Below are positions 48,595-58,800 of a DNA stretch of 64,000 nt, piece by piece; within the stretch, counting starts at the first letter, position 1; every line of letters begins with the position of its first letter. The notes beneath the pieces are model-generated. The model was not told the origin of the DNA. It did no database searches and saw only the letters and a list, made by a program, of their open reading frames with translations. The stretch comes from F22 sp963678855. GTDB taxonomy: Bacteria > Bacteroidota > Bacteroidia > Bacteroidales > Bacteroidaceae. A program made the translations under genes and the position numbers. Location of the stretch: positions 2,232,001 through 2,296,000 of the forward strand of contig OY787448.1 in the NCBI GenBank assembly GCA_963678855.1, written 5' to 3'.

Positions 48595-49341
48595 TTAGTT
48601 TTGAGCAGGACGGGCGCGCACGGTGTCTTTTACTGCCTTGTTGACAGAGACAGACTTTTCTTCTTTGACAACTGGTTGAGCAGTCGTATCTTTTTTAACG
48701 GGGATACTGTCAGTTGATAGTGCTAAGCTGTCGGTTGCTACTGGACGAATAGTATCTGTCGTGTTGATGTAAAAGATACCTTCAATATCGCGGATGGCAT
48801 ATTTCGTAAGTCCTTGGTTAGACTCGAAACCGTTACCCACTATTTTTTTGTCCTGTTGAGTGATCTCGATATGTTTGTTGTTGTAGACTTTTTCCGTGGC
48901 TTGATCCCAAAATAGTTCGGAAGTCTCAAACTTATCTCCTTCTAGGTTTTTAATTTCTACATTGCCGATAAGGTGCCATAGTTTCTTTTTATCAAAGAAA
49001 TAGGCGGTGTCGGCTTCAATACTGGCTTCAATTTGAAGTAGGGTGTCGTACTTTTCAAGATATACACCTTTTTCGAAAGCCCAGTGTGATGGTATTTTCT
49101 TATCAAAGATTTGCCATCGCTCTGTAACAATGCGGTATCTGGTCACGCCAGAATCGGACACTAGAGTAGTTACCCCTCTAGAGTCCATAACTGGAAGCGA
49201 ATCACGTTCGGTGATTGCTTCAGCTAGCTTTTTCTTGTTGCCCCCACAGCCTGCAAACAGTAAAAGCATACTCCACACAAAGATTGCGCGGAGTATGCTT
49301 CTATTTGCAGCTGAAAGAGCAAATGTTTCTCTATTCAGCAT
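48595..49341 (-). CDS. lptC: LptC-type LPS-export lipoprotein
   Basis: A 248-residue protein with a lipoprotein signal (lipobox LFAGC, about Cys32). The OstA/LptC-like beta-jellyroll is visible as YRIVTERWQIFDKKIPSHWAFEKGVYLEKYD, DTAYFFDKKKLWHLIGNVEIKNLEGDKFETSELFWDQ and KIVGNGFESNQG. LptC passes LPS from LptBFG to LptA. The C-terminal 45 residues are a Thr/Lys/Val-rich tail not needed for the fold. It sits in the coaX operon, 6 bases after the TPR gene. Confidence 0.85.
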   Translation of the reverse strand: MLNRETFALSAANRSILRAIFVWSMLLLFAGCGGNKKKLAEAITERDSLPVMDSRGVTTLVSDSGVTRYRIVTERWQIFDKKIPSHWAFEKGVYLEKYDTLLQIEASIEADTAYFFDKKKLWHLIGNVEIKNLEGDKFETSELFWDQATEKVYNNKHIEITQQDKKIVGNGFESNQGLTKYAIRDIEGIFYINTTDTIRPVATDSLALSTDSIPVKKDTTAQPVVKEEKSVSVNKAVKDTVRARPAQN

Positions 49342-49347
49342 ATATTT

Positions 49348-50667
49348 TTAACGGATAGTTACTGTCTCGCCAATCCAAGAGCCAATCTTAACTGTATCAC
49401 CTTTCTTAAGACCTAGGAAGAACAATTTGTCCTTAGCTGGGAAGTAAGAAGAGTAGCTGCTGATTAGCTTGTTTGCTTCTTCTGCTACAGATGGATCTAC
49501 CTTCTTAGCACGGTATAGTTTGTCTACTGCTGCGTAGTAAGCACATTGGTTCAAGACAGGTTCCTTGTTCCAGTTGTGGCTTGCTGCATACATCTTAGCA
49601 ATTAGGATGTAAGGTGCACCGTAGTTTTCGTTGTACTTAGCAGCTTGCAAAGCTAGTTTGCGAGCTTGAGAGTAGCGGCTCTTACCATAAAGCACGTAAG
49701 CTGTTTTGTAAGCTTTTTCTGCTTTCTTAGTCATATCTTCTTCAAGGTCGATAGACTCTTGGAAAAGCGTAATTGCTTCGTCGATGTTGCCCTTTTTGTA
49801 TGCTTGTACAGCTACACCGTAAGCACCAGCAGTTGTAGGCTGAATCTTGTATGAGTAGTAGCTAGCTTTCGCGTATGTATCAGACTCGTTACACTTCATC
49901 CAGTCTAGGATACCTAGTACCTTTGTGAGGTATTCAAGGTTTTCCTTGTTTTCTTCTACGCGTGGAGCATAGATAGATTCAAGTGTTGCGCAATCTGCTA
50001 CACCACTATTGATAAAGATACCATTCAAAGCTTCTTTTGTGCTTTCGTAAGCCTTCTTAGATTTTTCTGTAGGTAGAGCTTCTACTGCTTTGTCGCAAAG
50101 TTCAGTCGTAGCCAAGTAGTCTTGAACGAATGTTTCTTTGTGATCAGCCTTAGCTTTTACAATGTATTGAGATACTTGTAGGTAGTAGTAGATGTTTGTA
50201 GCACCTGCTTTGAAACCTTCTTTTTCAATAACTTCACCCAACCACTTGTATGCTTGGAACAAGTCAGGCTTTGGAGAAAGTGTTAGGAAGTCGATAGCCT
50301 TATCACCTAGTACGCGGTTTGCGTTAGGCACCTTCATGCGAGTTGCGAAGTCAGGAGTTACTTCGATAAGTTTGTCATACATAGACATCAACTCGTCAAA
50401 GTGCTTTTGGTACTCTGGAGAACCTTTTTTCTCTTTCTTCAAGAAGTCTTTCAAGATCTTCTTACCATCAGTAAACGTGTAATAACGCAACGTTGGGCAT
50501 TCTGCAAGAACTTTTTGCCATGAATCATAGGCATCTGCGTAGTTCTTTACCTTCACAAAGTTGTGCGAGATACTCGAGTTCTTTAGACAATCTTCGTTTT
50601 GAGCTGACAAGCTCATGCTGAATCCAACTACCATTAGTAGGGATGCAATCAAGGTCTTCATTTTCAT
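49348..50667 (-). CDS. secreted TPR protein
   Basis: A 439-residue protein with a signal peptide (about 1-22, SLLMVVGFSMSLSAQ). The mature part is all-helical with TPR units: FVKVKNYADAYDSWQKVLAECP near 38-58, AVQAYKKGNIDEAITLFQESIDL near 282-302, and AYVLYGKSRYSQARKLALQAAKYN near 320-345. It is probably periplasmic. The family is conserved in Bacteroidales beside the FadL-like OMP, coaX and lptC genes, which suggests a role in envelope assembly; no direct function is known. Confidence 0.82.
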   Translation of the reverse strand: MKMKTLIASLLMVVGFSMSLSAQNEDCLKNSSISHNFVKVKNYADAYDSWQKVLAECPTLRYYTFTDGKKILKDFLKKEKKGSPEYQKHFDELMSMYDKLIEVTPDFATRMKVPNANRVLGDKAIDFLTLSPKPDLFQAYKWLGEVIEKEGFKAGATNIYYYLQVSQYIVKAKADHKETFVQDYLATTELCDKAVEALPTEKSKKAYESTKEALNGIFINSGVADCATLESIYAPRVEENKENLEYLTKVLGILDWMKCNESDTYAKASYYSYKIQPTTAGAYGVAVQAYKKGNIDEAITLFQESIDLEEDMTKKAEKAYKTAYVLYGKSRYSQARKLALQAAKYNENYGAPYILIAKMYAASHNWNKEPVLNQCAYYAAVDKLYRAKKVDPSVAEEANKLISSYSSYFPAKDKLFFLGLKKGDTVKIGSWIGETVTIR

Positions 50668-50729
50668 TATTGATAGAATTTAGTAATTATCTTTTCTGTA
50701 CGTTATATATAAGTAGTCAAGTAGAAAGC

Positions 50730-51983
50730 CTATTGAATCTTTCTCTTGAAGAACCAGCGCTCGTTAAATGTTACGCCAATGCTCATAGTAAATCGTTTTT
50801 CGTCTAGTAGGTTGCTGATATCTGCTTTGCGGTAGCTGTATCCTGCTGATAGATTCAATACTGAACCTGAGCGGAAGATAGGCAAACGTAGACCACCAGT
50901 TATACCATATTCTGTACATGCGCGCTCACCATTATAGTTATAATATGGTTGGTCGTAGTATGCACCCAGTTGGTAACGGATACGTCCTAGGTAAGAGCGG
51001 CCGTCTTTATCTGCTGAATATTCTGCACCTACTCCTACGCGGTAACGGTCGCTATAAGCGTCTTTGTTTCCTTGGTATTCGTAGTTGCTCCAATCTTGGT
51101 AAAGTACCTCACCAGAGACGCGAATCTTAGGTAGTTCGTAACTTACACCAATCTTGTATGTATTGGCTATACCCGACTTACCCATGTTTGTCTTAGTATC
51201 TTCCAAGACTGTACCATCTGTGTCGAGTAGGTAATTTCTCATATAACTGCTTCCTGACAATTCTTGTCCAGGAGTATAAGTCGCACCGATACGCAATGTC
51301 TGGTCTTTGTTGATGTTAAGCGCATATTGCAAACCTAGTTCAACATTAAAACCGTGCACGTAAAAGTGTTCGTTTCGTAAAGTCGTGTAAGCGGCAGAGT
51401 TGTTGGGAAATGTAAGAGACATATATCTATCGATACCACCATATATATATGTCCCATTTAGACCTACTGCCAGTTGTGGTAGAATTTGGTAACCAGCACC
51501 CAAAAAGATTTTGTTAATACCACAGTCGGCATAGTATCTCTTTGTTGTATTGGCTGTCTCTTGATCTGTAGTCGTTTCTGAGAAGTCATACCCAATATTA
51601 CTGTAAGGTAGCATACCAAAAGTTATACCCAAGCCTTTCATGGCTCTAAACTGCATGGTGAAATAGTCAAGGCTAGAGTTACCAGCATTAAGTTTAAGAT
51701 CTCCGTCAGACAGGTTGGTGTTCTGTAAAGACATTCCAGCTGAAAATAGCATCGTCAATGAATCAACTGCTGCATAGGATGCAGGGTTGGAAATATTCAC
51801 TTCAGAGTGGTCAAAGAGTGCGACTCCTGTGCCACCCATTGCACGGCTACTACCTGAGATATTGTCTCTAATTTGTCCCAGCCCGTATTGGGTATAAGGG
51901 GAATTGGTGTTGTTTTGAGCCCAGCCTACAAGTGGTAGAAAAGTCAAAAGGAACATCCAATTTTTTATGCTTCTATTTGTCAT
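50730..51983 (-). CDS. FadL/OmpP1-like outer-membrane beta-barrel protein
   Basis: A 417-residue protein with a signal peptide (about 1-22, MFLLTFLPLVGWAQ). The N-terminus of the mature protein (NSPYTQYGLGQIRDNISGSSRAMGGTGVALFDHSEVNISNPASYAAVDSLTMLFSAGMS) matches the FadL/OmpP1-like start of Bacteroidetes: a Gly-rich hatch and NPAS motif. The barrel then ends with a Phe-rich strand (MSIGVTFNERWFFKRKIQ). FadL-type channels move hydrophobic compounds. The start codon overlaps the coaX stop (ATGA), so translation is coupled. Confidence 0.83.
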   Translation of the reverse strand: MTNRSIKNWMFLLTFLPLVGWAQNNTNSPYTQYGLGQIRDNISGSSRAMGGTGVALFDHSEVNISNPASYAAVDSLTMLFSAGMSLQNTNLSDGDLKLNAGNSSLDYFTMQFRAMKGLGITFGMLPYSNIGYDFSETTTDQETANTTKRYYADCGINKIFLGAGYQILPQLAVGLNGTYIYGGIDRYMSLTFPNNSAAYTTLRNEHFYVHGFNVELGLQYALNINKDQTLRIGATYTPGQELSGSSYMRNYLLDTDGTVLEDTKTNMGKSGIANTYKIGVSYELPKIRVSGEVLYQDWSNYEYQGNKDAYSDRYRVGVGAEYSADKDGRSYLGRIRYQLGAYYDQPYYNYNGERACTEYGITGGLRLPIFRSGSVLNLSAGYSYRKADISNLLDEKRFTMSIGVTFNERWFFKRKIQ

Positions 51984-52708
51984 TGATTATAATATAATAT
52001 CCGGTTTAAACCCTTCAAAACTAAAAATCTGTCTGCAAAGATGCATTTTTTTACGCTTGATTCAAAGGAAAAATGCTCTCCACCGGTTAAAAAAACGAAA
52101 AGATTAGGGTGTTTTTTTTGCACTTCTCGTATATAACCTTCTATTTCAAATGCAACGCCTCGCAGGACACCAGCGCGAATAGCGGTATCGGTATCTACAC
52201 CAAAATCGAGTTCTCTACCTTCTTTTTGAACGAGAGGTAAGCGACTTGTATAGGCGTGCAAAGCTTCAAAACGTAACCGCACCCCCGGAGAAATATTCCC
52301 TCCAAGGTAACGTCCGTCGGCTGTCACATATTCATAAGTTATCGCTGTGCCAGCGTCTATTACTAGCAGAGGTACACCTGGCTTTTCTCCATGGGCTCCT
52401 ACGGCAGCGGCGATGCGATCGGCCCCTAGTGTTTTAGGCGTTTCATAGGAAACTTCTATAGGTAATGGCGTTTCAGATGTGAGCTCAAGCATGTCTATGC
52501 CACAGTCACGCAAAGCTTCACGGTCTTGTGGGGAGAGGATACGTACGCTAGAGAAAATGCCACGATGTACCTGTACATCTTGAGGTATCTGAGCTAGTAG
52601 GCTTAGAATGTCTTCTCCATACCACACGTTTTCTATCGTGTCTCCGACAAAGAGCGCCATCTTTCCCACGGTATTTCCTATGTCTAAAACTATATGGGTA
52701 TTCGTCAT
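51980..52708 (-). CDS. coaX: CoaX, type III pantothenate kinase
   Basis: A 242-residue cytoplasmic kinase that makes 4-phosphopantothenate, the first step of coenzyme A synthesis. The phosphate-binding start LDIGNTVGK, TLGADRIAAAVGA and LVIDAGTAITYEYV with GGNISPGVRLRFEALHAYTSRLP are diagnostic for the acetate/sugar-kinase-fold type III enzyme. Length is usual (about 250). It opens the operon coaX-OMP-TPR-lptC-CorC, from the -7 box at 52729-52736. Confidence 0.93.
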   Translation of the reverse strand: MTNTHIVLDIGNTVGKMALFVGDTIENVWYGEDILSLLAQIPQDVQVHRGIFSSVRILSPQDREALRDCGIDMLELTSETPLPIEVSYETPKTLGADRIAAAVGAHGEKPGVPLLVIDAGTAITYEYVTADGRYLGGNISPGVRLRFEALHAYTSRLPLVQKEGRELDFGVDTDTAIRAGVLRGVAFEIEGYIREVQKKHPNLFVFLTGGEHFSFESSVKKCIFADRFLVLKGLNRILYYNQ

Positions 52709-52728
52709 CTTTTTCTTTCTGTATTTTG

Positions 52729-52755
52729 CAAAGATACAAATATTTCATACCTTCG
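52729..52755. promoter_or_regulatory. divergent -7 boxes of coaX and the DUF4105-like gene
   Basis: On the minus strand TATCTTTG is at 52729-52736 for coaX. On the plus strand TACCTTCG (one mismatch) is at 52748-52755 for the gene after it. The plus-strand start at 52726 would lie before this box, so translation must begin later. Confidence 0.5.
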
Positions 52756-52812
52756 CACAGAATTCAATCAAAAATGATGCAAAACTGCCCGATAATCTAT
52801 CAAAAATTATAC

Positions 52813-54102
52813 ATGACAATCCTAAAATACGCGTTTTTGATGCTTTTAGGTACTATATGTATCCCTGCTAATGCCGTGAATAAATCCTATAAAAGGAAAA
52901 GCAATCTATCGAATACTTCCTCCAAAGATACTATTCCATCGGCCCGTGTATTCCTGCTGACTTGTTCAGCAGGGCAAGAAGTGTATTCTCTATTTGGACA
53001 TACGGCTATTCATACTTTGCCGACTTCAAAAGAAAGTACAGTGCCTAATTTGGTTTATAACTATGGCCAATTCAATATGCAACAGCCTAATTTTATGATG
53101 CGTTTTGTGCAAGGCAAAACGGATTATAAGTTGGGATATGATGATTATGTGCGATTTTATCGTATCTATAAATATTTGAATAGAGAGGTCTTTGCTTTAG
53201 AGTTGAATCTCACTAAGACCGAAACAGATTCTCTGACGCACAAGATACAAGTCAATGCACTCCCAGAAAATGCAGATTATCGATATAACTTTTTCTTTGA
53301 CAATTGTGCAACACGTCCTCGTGATATTATCGAGAGCAGTGTGAATGGTCAGGTTGTTTACCCTATATCGGATAGCTTGATGACATTTAGAGATGCCGTA
53401 CATTATTATTCTCGAGGCTCTAAATGGTATCAATTGGGGATGGATTTGCTTTTAGGAAGTCCTGCTGATCGCATGATGACGCAAAGAGAACATATGTTTG
53501 TGCCATTTTATCTGGAAGAGATGTTGCGTGGAGCACAGATTGAACGGCCAGATGGGACGCGTGTACCACTTGTGAAATCTCGCACATTGTTTTTGGCACA
53601 AGATCAAGAGGTCTTGGCAGAAGAGATCAAAGAGGCACACATGCCTGTATCTCCGCTTGGGGCTAGCATTGCCTTCGTGGTGCTGGTAGCTTTAATAACT
53701 CTTTGGGATATGAAGCGTAGACGTTTTTCTTGGGTGTTTGATTTCTTTTTATATGTTGTTGCTGGTTGTGTTGGGATAGTGATTGGATTCTTGAATTTCT
53801 TCTCTTTACATCCCGCGGTGTCACCAAACTTCTTGTTGTTAGTATTCCATCCATTCTACTTTATACTGATTCCATCGCTGTTGAGATATAGAAATAGACA
53901 ACAGGCTTGTTGGATGCCTAAATTATTCGGAGGAGTGGCCTTTGTATCGACTCTTTCCTTTATAATGTTTAAAATACAGGTGATTTCATTGCCGATTGCA
54001 CTTTTGGCATTTGCTTTGTTGATACGGCTCACCGCTTGGTCATTGATTCCTACTCAGCCGCGACGTAGTAGACGAGTACAGGCTATGGGCACAATCAAAT
54101 GA
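52813..54102 (+). CDS. DUF4105/Lnb-N-like membrane protein
   Basis: About 429 residues with a signal peptide from MTILKYAFLMLLGTICIPANA. The exported N-terminal part (about 40-270) fits the DUF4105, Lnb-N-like periplasmic domain: RVFLLTCSAGQEVYSLFGHTAIH, VYNYGQFNMQQPNFMMRFVQGKTDYKLG, and a conserved NFFFDNCATRPRDIIE with a Cys as in papain-like/NlpC folds. Five hydrophobic spans (about 285-420) end the protein. Starts at 52774 and 52813 are both possible; 52813 gives the better signal peptide. It is followed by the phosphatase-like gene 41 bases away. Confidence 0.75.
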   Translation: MTILKYAFLMLLGTICIPANAVNKSYKRKSNLSNTSSKDTIPSARVFLLTCSAGQEVYSLFGHTAIHTLPTSKESTVPNLVYNYGQFNMQQPNFMMRFVQGKTDYKLGYDDYVRFYRIYKYLNREVFALELNLTKTETDSLTHKIQVNALPENADYRYNFFFDNCATRPRDIIESSVNGQVVYPISDSLMTFRDAVHYYSRGSKWYQLGMDLLLGSPADRMMTQREHMFVPFYLEEMLRGAQIERPDGTRVPLVKSRTLFLAQDQEVLAEEIKEAHMPVSPLGASIAFVVLVALITLWDMKRRRFSWVFDFFLYVVAGCVGIVIGFLNFFSLHPAVSPNFLLLVFHPFYFILIPSLLRYRNRQQACWMPKLFGGVAFVSTLSFIMFKIQVISLPIALLAFALLIRLTAWSLIPTQPRRSRRVQAMGTIK

Positions 54103-54143
54103 TCAAAACATAACTTACGAAAAAGTATACTCAAATAAATTAT

Positions 54144-55730
54144 ATGACTTTACGAGCTCATCATTTAAAAAGTCTGATGACTGTCTTGCTTGTGTTGGCG
54201 GCTACTGAAGCCAAGGCGCAACAAATGCCTGTGTCTCCGCGTCTTGTGGTACATGTACAGGTGGAAGGACTGCGTACAGATCAGTTGAGAGCGTACAGTA
54301 AAGTGTATGGAGATCAAGGGATACAACAGTTCTGGAAGAAAGGAAGTGTGTATACTCATGCTCAAATGCCACATGTTCCTGTAGATCGTGCATCAGCAGT
54401 AGCTACTTTGATGACGGGTGCACCACCATCTATGCATGGTATTGTATCTGAAAAATGGTTTGATGTGGAGACTCTGCATCCAGTGGGTGCAGTAGATGAT
54501 ACTCAGTATATGGGTAACTATACGGACGATACAACTAGTCCGAAGTATCTTATCGCAGAAACCTACACGGATGCGCTTAAAGTGCAAACGCAAGGTCAAG
54601 GGCTTGTGTATAGCATCGCACCGTGGAGAGACGCGGCGGTATTGGCAGCTGGACATGCAGCTAATGGTGCATACTGGATAGATGACAATAGTGGCAACTG
54701 GTGTAGTACAACCTATTATCCTGAATTGCCAAACTGGTTGGCCAACTATAACCTGTCAGAAGGTATAGCTACGCGTATCAAAGATATTGTGTGGGAGCCT
54801 TTCCTTTCACTCGAAGATTACCATTATCAAACATCTACTTATCACAATAAACCATTTAAGTATCCTATGCGAGCGTATAGAGATGCGATGGTGAAACGCT
54901 TTATGGCATCGCCTCTTGTCAATGACGAGGTGAATAAAATCGTAGATAAGTGTTTGCAATATACTCGTCTTGGTAGAGACGAAACTCCTGATGTATTGAC
55001 GGTAGGTTACAAGGTAGGTCGCGATATGGATTCGTCGCTTACAGAACAGCCTATGGAACAACAAGATGCTTATGTACGCCTTGATTTGTCGTTGCAGCAT
55101 CTTTTAGGCATGATAGAACGTCATGTGGGATTGAACAATGCTTTAGTGGTTGTTAGTGGTACTGCTCCACAAAAGAAAATTCATCCTTCTTTGGGTAGAT
55201 ACCATATCCCTACGGGTGAATTCCGATTGAATCGTTGTGCTGCTTTGTTGAACCTGTACCTTATGGCTACTTATGGCGATGGGAAATGGATTGTAGGTTA
55301 CCACGATCAACAAATCTATTTAAACCGTGAGTTGATTGAAAAACGCAACATGCAGCTAGAGGAAGTACAGTCGCATGCGGCGCACTTCTTGGCTGAATTT
55401 AGTGGCGTACAACAAGTGTATAGTAGTCACCAATTGCTTTTAGGTGGATGGTCGCCTAAGATGGAACTGTTCCGTGCAGGATTCCATGTGGCACACTCTG
55501 GTGACTTATTTATCGATATTCTTCCTGGTTGGAAGGAAATCGATGAACAAGACCGTGTACGACAAGTAGTTCAACACGGTACTGACTATACACCTATCAT
55601 GTTGATGGGACCTCAAGTCAAAGCACAGGTTGTTCATGCACCTGTATACTCTACGCAGATTTGCCCTACGATCTGTTCCTCTATCCACATCCGTGGGCCG
55701 AATGCGGCGTCTTCCCTTCCTTTACATTAG
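54144..55730 (+). CDS. alkaline-phosphatase-superfamily protein with lost catalytic residues
   Basis: A 528-residue exported protein (signal peptide about 1-25, LLVLAATEAKAQ) with the fold of PafA-type phosphatases: VVHVQVEGLRTDQLRAYSK near the start, DRASAVATLMTGAPPSMHGIVSEKWFD, GYKVGRDMD and VVVSGTAPQKKIH. At every catalytic place the usual residue is changed. The metal Asp of VxDQxR is Gln-Val-Glu, the Thr nucleophile position is filled by Val-Asp, and the ADHG metal motif is TAPQ. So it is probably a non-catalytic binding or scaffold protein. It lies right before secA. Confidence 0.7.
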   Translation: MTLRAHHLKSLMTVLLVLAATEAKAQQMPVSPRLVVHVQVEGLRTDQLRAYSKVYGDQGIQQFWKKGSVYTHAQMPHVPVDRASAVATLMTGAPPSMHGIVSEKWFDVETLHPVGAVDDTQYMGNYTDDTTSPKYLIAETYTDALKVQTQGQGLVYSIAPWRDAAVLAAGHAANGAYWIDDNSGNWCSTTYYPELPNWLANYNLSEGIATRIKDIVWEPFLSLEDYHYQTSTYHNKPFKYPMRAYRDAMVKRFMASPLVNDEVNKIVDKCLQYTRLGRDETPDVLTVGYKVGRDMDSSLTEQPMEQQDAYVRLDLSLQHLLGMIERHVGLNNALVVVSGTAPQKKIHPSLGRYHIPTGEFRLNRCAALLNLYLMATYGDGKWIVGYHDQQIYLNRELIEKRNMQLEEVQSHAAHFLAEFSGVQQVYSSHQLLLGGWSPKMELFRAGFHVAHSGDLFIDILPGWKEIDEQDRVRQVVQHGTDYTPIMLMGPQVKAQVVHAPVYSTQICPTICSSIHIRGPNAASSLPLH

Positions 55731-55802
55731 CAAAGAGAGGGAAAATAGTTGCGTGTGCCTAAAAACTAATTGGTTCACAATACTTTTCCCGAAAATATCT
55801 TG

Positions 55803-55810
55803 TATCTTTG
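55803..55810 (+). promoter_or_regulatory. -7 box of secA
   Basis: TATCTTTG, 75 bases before the secA start. Confidence 0.55.
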
Positions 55811-55884
55811 CTGGCACTCGAGTGCATGTGATGTGCTCGACTTAATTCAACAAAAATAATAATCAATATAGAATACCTAATAAG

Positions 55885-58800
55885 ATGGGATTTAACGAAT
55901 TTGTATCGAAACTTTTCGGTAATAAAGCAAGTCGTGACGCCAAAGCGACGCAACCTTATGTGGATAAGGTAAAGAAAATTTATGGCGAGATTGATGCTTT
56001 GTCTCACGACGAATTGCGTGCTAAGACAAAGGAACTTCAACAGTTTATCCATGACTCAGCGACTGCTGAACGTGACGAAATTGCAAAACTGCGTGAGGAC
56101 GTCAAAAATCTAGAACTAGAACAACGTGGTGCTATCTTCGATAAGATTGATGACTTGGAGAAGAAGGTGCTAGAAAAATATGAAGAGGCTTTAAACGAAG
56201 TGATGCCAGTGGCATTTGCAATCGTGAAGAGTACAGGACGTCGTCTTTCTGAGAACGAAGAACTAGTAGTAGCGGCTACAGACTTTGATCGCCAGTTGGC
56301 AGATAAGTTTGACTTCGTACGTATCGAAGACGATAAGGCTATCTTCCAAAATCACTGGAATGCTGGTGGTAACGATATGAAGTGGCAAATGGTACACTAC
56401 GATGTACAGCTATTTGGTGGTACTATCCTACACCAAGGTAAGATTGCCGAAATGGCAACTGGTGAAGGTAAGACTCTTGTAGCAACGCTTCCAGTTTTCT
56501 TGAACGCATTGACTGGTAATGGTGTGCACGTCATCACAGTGAATGATTATCTTGCTAAGCGTGACTCGGAGTGGATGGGGCCATTGTATATGTTCCACGG
56601 TCTTTCTGTAGATTGTATCGATAAGACACAGCCAAACTCAGAAGAACGTCGTCAAGCTTACAAAGCAGATATTACTTTTGGTACGAACAACGAGTTTGGT
56701 TTTGACTACCTGCGTGATAATATGGCTACTCGTGTGAGTGACCTAGTACAACGCAAGCACAACTACGCTATTGTCGATGAGGTCGACTCTGTATTGATTG
56801 ATGATGCGCGTACTCCATTGATTATCTCTGGTCCTGTGCCAAGAGGTGATGTGCAACTTTTCGAAGAACTTCGTCCTTTGGTAGAGCGTCTATTCGCTGT
56901 ACAAAAGAATATGGCTACTAAGTTGCTAGCTGATGCGAAGTCTATGATTAATTCTGACGATAAGCAAAAGCAAGAAGAAGGTTTCTTGACTTTGTTTCGT
57001 TCACACAAAGCCCTTCCTAAGAACCGTGCATTGATTAAGTTCTTGTCTGAGTCTGGTATTAAGACTGGTATGTTGAAGACTGAGGCTATTTACATGGAGC
57101 AAAACAACAAGCGTATGCCTGAGGTTGTAGAACCACTTTACTTTGTAATTGATGAAAAGATGAACAGCGTGGATCTTACCGATAAGGGTATCGAGTTAAT
57201 TACTGGTGATTCTGAAGACCAAGGTCTATTTGTTCTTCCAGATATTGCTGCTCAATTGTCAGAGCTTGAATCTGCTGATATTTCTGACGAAGAACGTCTA
57301 GCTAAGAAAGATGCATTTATGCAAGATTATGCAGTGAAAGCTGAACGTGTACATACTATTCATCAATTGTTGAAAGCATATGCGATGTTCGAAAAGGATG
57401 ATCAGTATGTGGTGATGGATGGCCAAGTCAAGATCGTTGATGAGCAAACAGGTCGTATCATGGATGGTCGTCGTTATAGCGATGGTTTGCACCAAGCAAT
57501 TGAAGCTAAAGAGCGTGTAAAAGTAGAAGCAGCTACTCAAACATATGCGACAATTACGCTTCAAAACTATTTCCGTATGTACCACAAACTATCTGGTATG
57601 ACGGGTACTGCCGAAACAGAAGCAGGTGAACTTTGGGATATCTACAAGTTGGATGTGGTTGTGATTCCTACAAATCGTCCAATCGCTCGTGATGACCAAA
57701 ATGACCGTATCTATAAAACAGCACGTGCAAAATACAAAGCTGTAATCGAAGAGGTTGAAAAGCTAGTTCAAGCTGGCCGTCCAGTACTTGTGGGTACTAC
57801 ATCGGTAGATATCTCTGAGAAGTTGAGCAAGATGTTGAGCATGCGTAAGATTGAGCACAATGTACTGAATGCGAAATTACACCAAAAAGAGGCCGATATC
57901 GTAGCTCTTGCTGGTCAACCAGGTACAGTGACTATTGCTACCAATATGGCGGGTCGTGGTACTGATATTAAGTTGACTGACGAAGTGAAAGCAGCAGGTG
58001 GTTTGGCTATTATTGGTACAGAACGTCACGAATCTCGTCGTGTAGACCGTCAGCTTCGTGGTCGTGCGGGTCGACAAGGTGACCCAGGTAGCTCAGTATT
58101 CTTTGTGTCTTTGGAAGACCAATTGATGCGTCTATTTGCTAAGGATCGTTTGGCTTCTATGATGGACCGTCTTGGTTTCCAAGAAGATGAAATGATTGAG
58201 CACCCTATGATCTCTAAGAGTATCGAGAATGCTCAGAAGAAGGTCGAGGAAAACAATTTCGGTATCCGTAAGCGTCTTCTTGAGTATGATGATGTGATGA
58301 ACATGCAGCGTAATGCCGTATATACTAAGCGTCGTCACGCCTTGATGGGTGAACGTATCGGTATGGATATCGCAGATATGGTTTGGGATCGTGCAGCATA
58401 CGCTACAGAAAGTCCTGAATATAGTGATTGCCAAATGGAGTTATTGAGTAGCCTAGCTGTCGAAGCACCATTTACTGAAGAAGAATATACTACAATGAAG
58501 CCTCAGACTCGTGTTGAGAAGGCATTTGAAGCAGCAATGGCTGCATACAAGCGTCGTGCTGAACATCTAGCTGAAACTGCATATCCTGTGATCAAGCAAG
58601 TCTTTGAAACACAAGGTGAGATGTATGAAAACATCATGATTCCTATCACGGATCAAAAGCGTGTGTTCAATATCTCTGTGCCTTTGAAGGAAGCATATGA
58701 GTCTAAGTGTAAAGCGGTGATTACTGCCTTTGAAAAGCAGATCATCCTACATACTATCGATGAGAGCTGGCAACAAAACTTGCGTGATTTGGATGAATTG

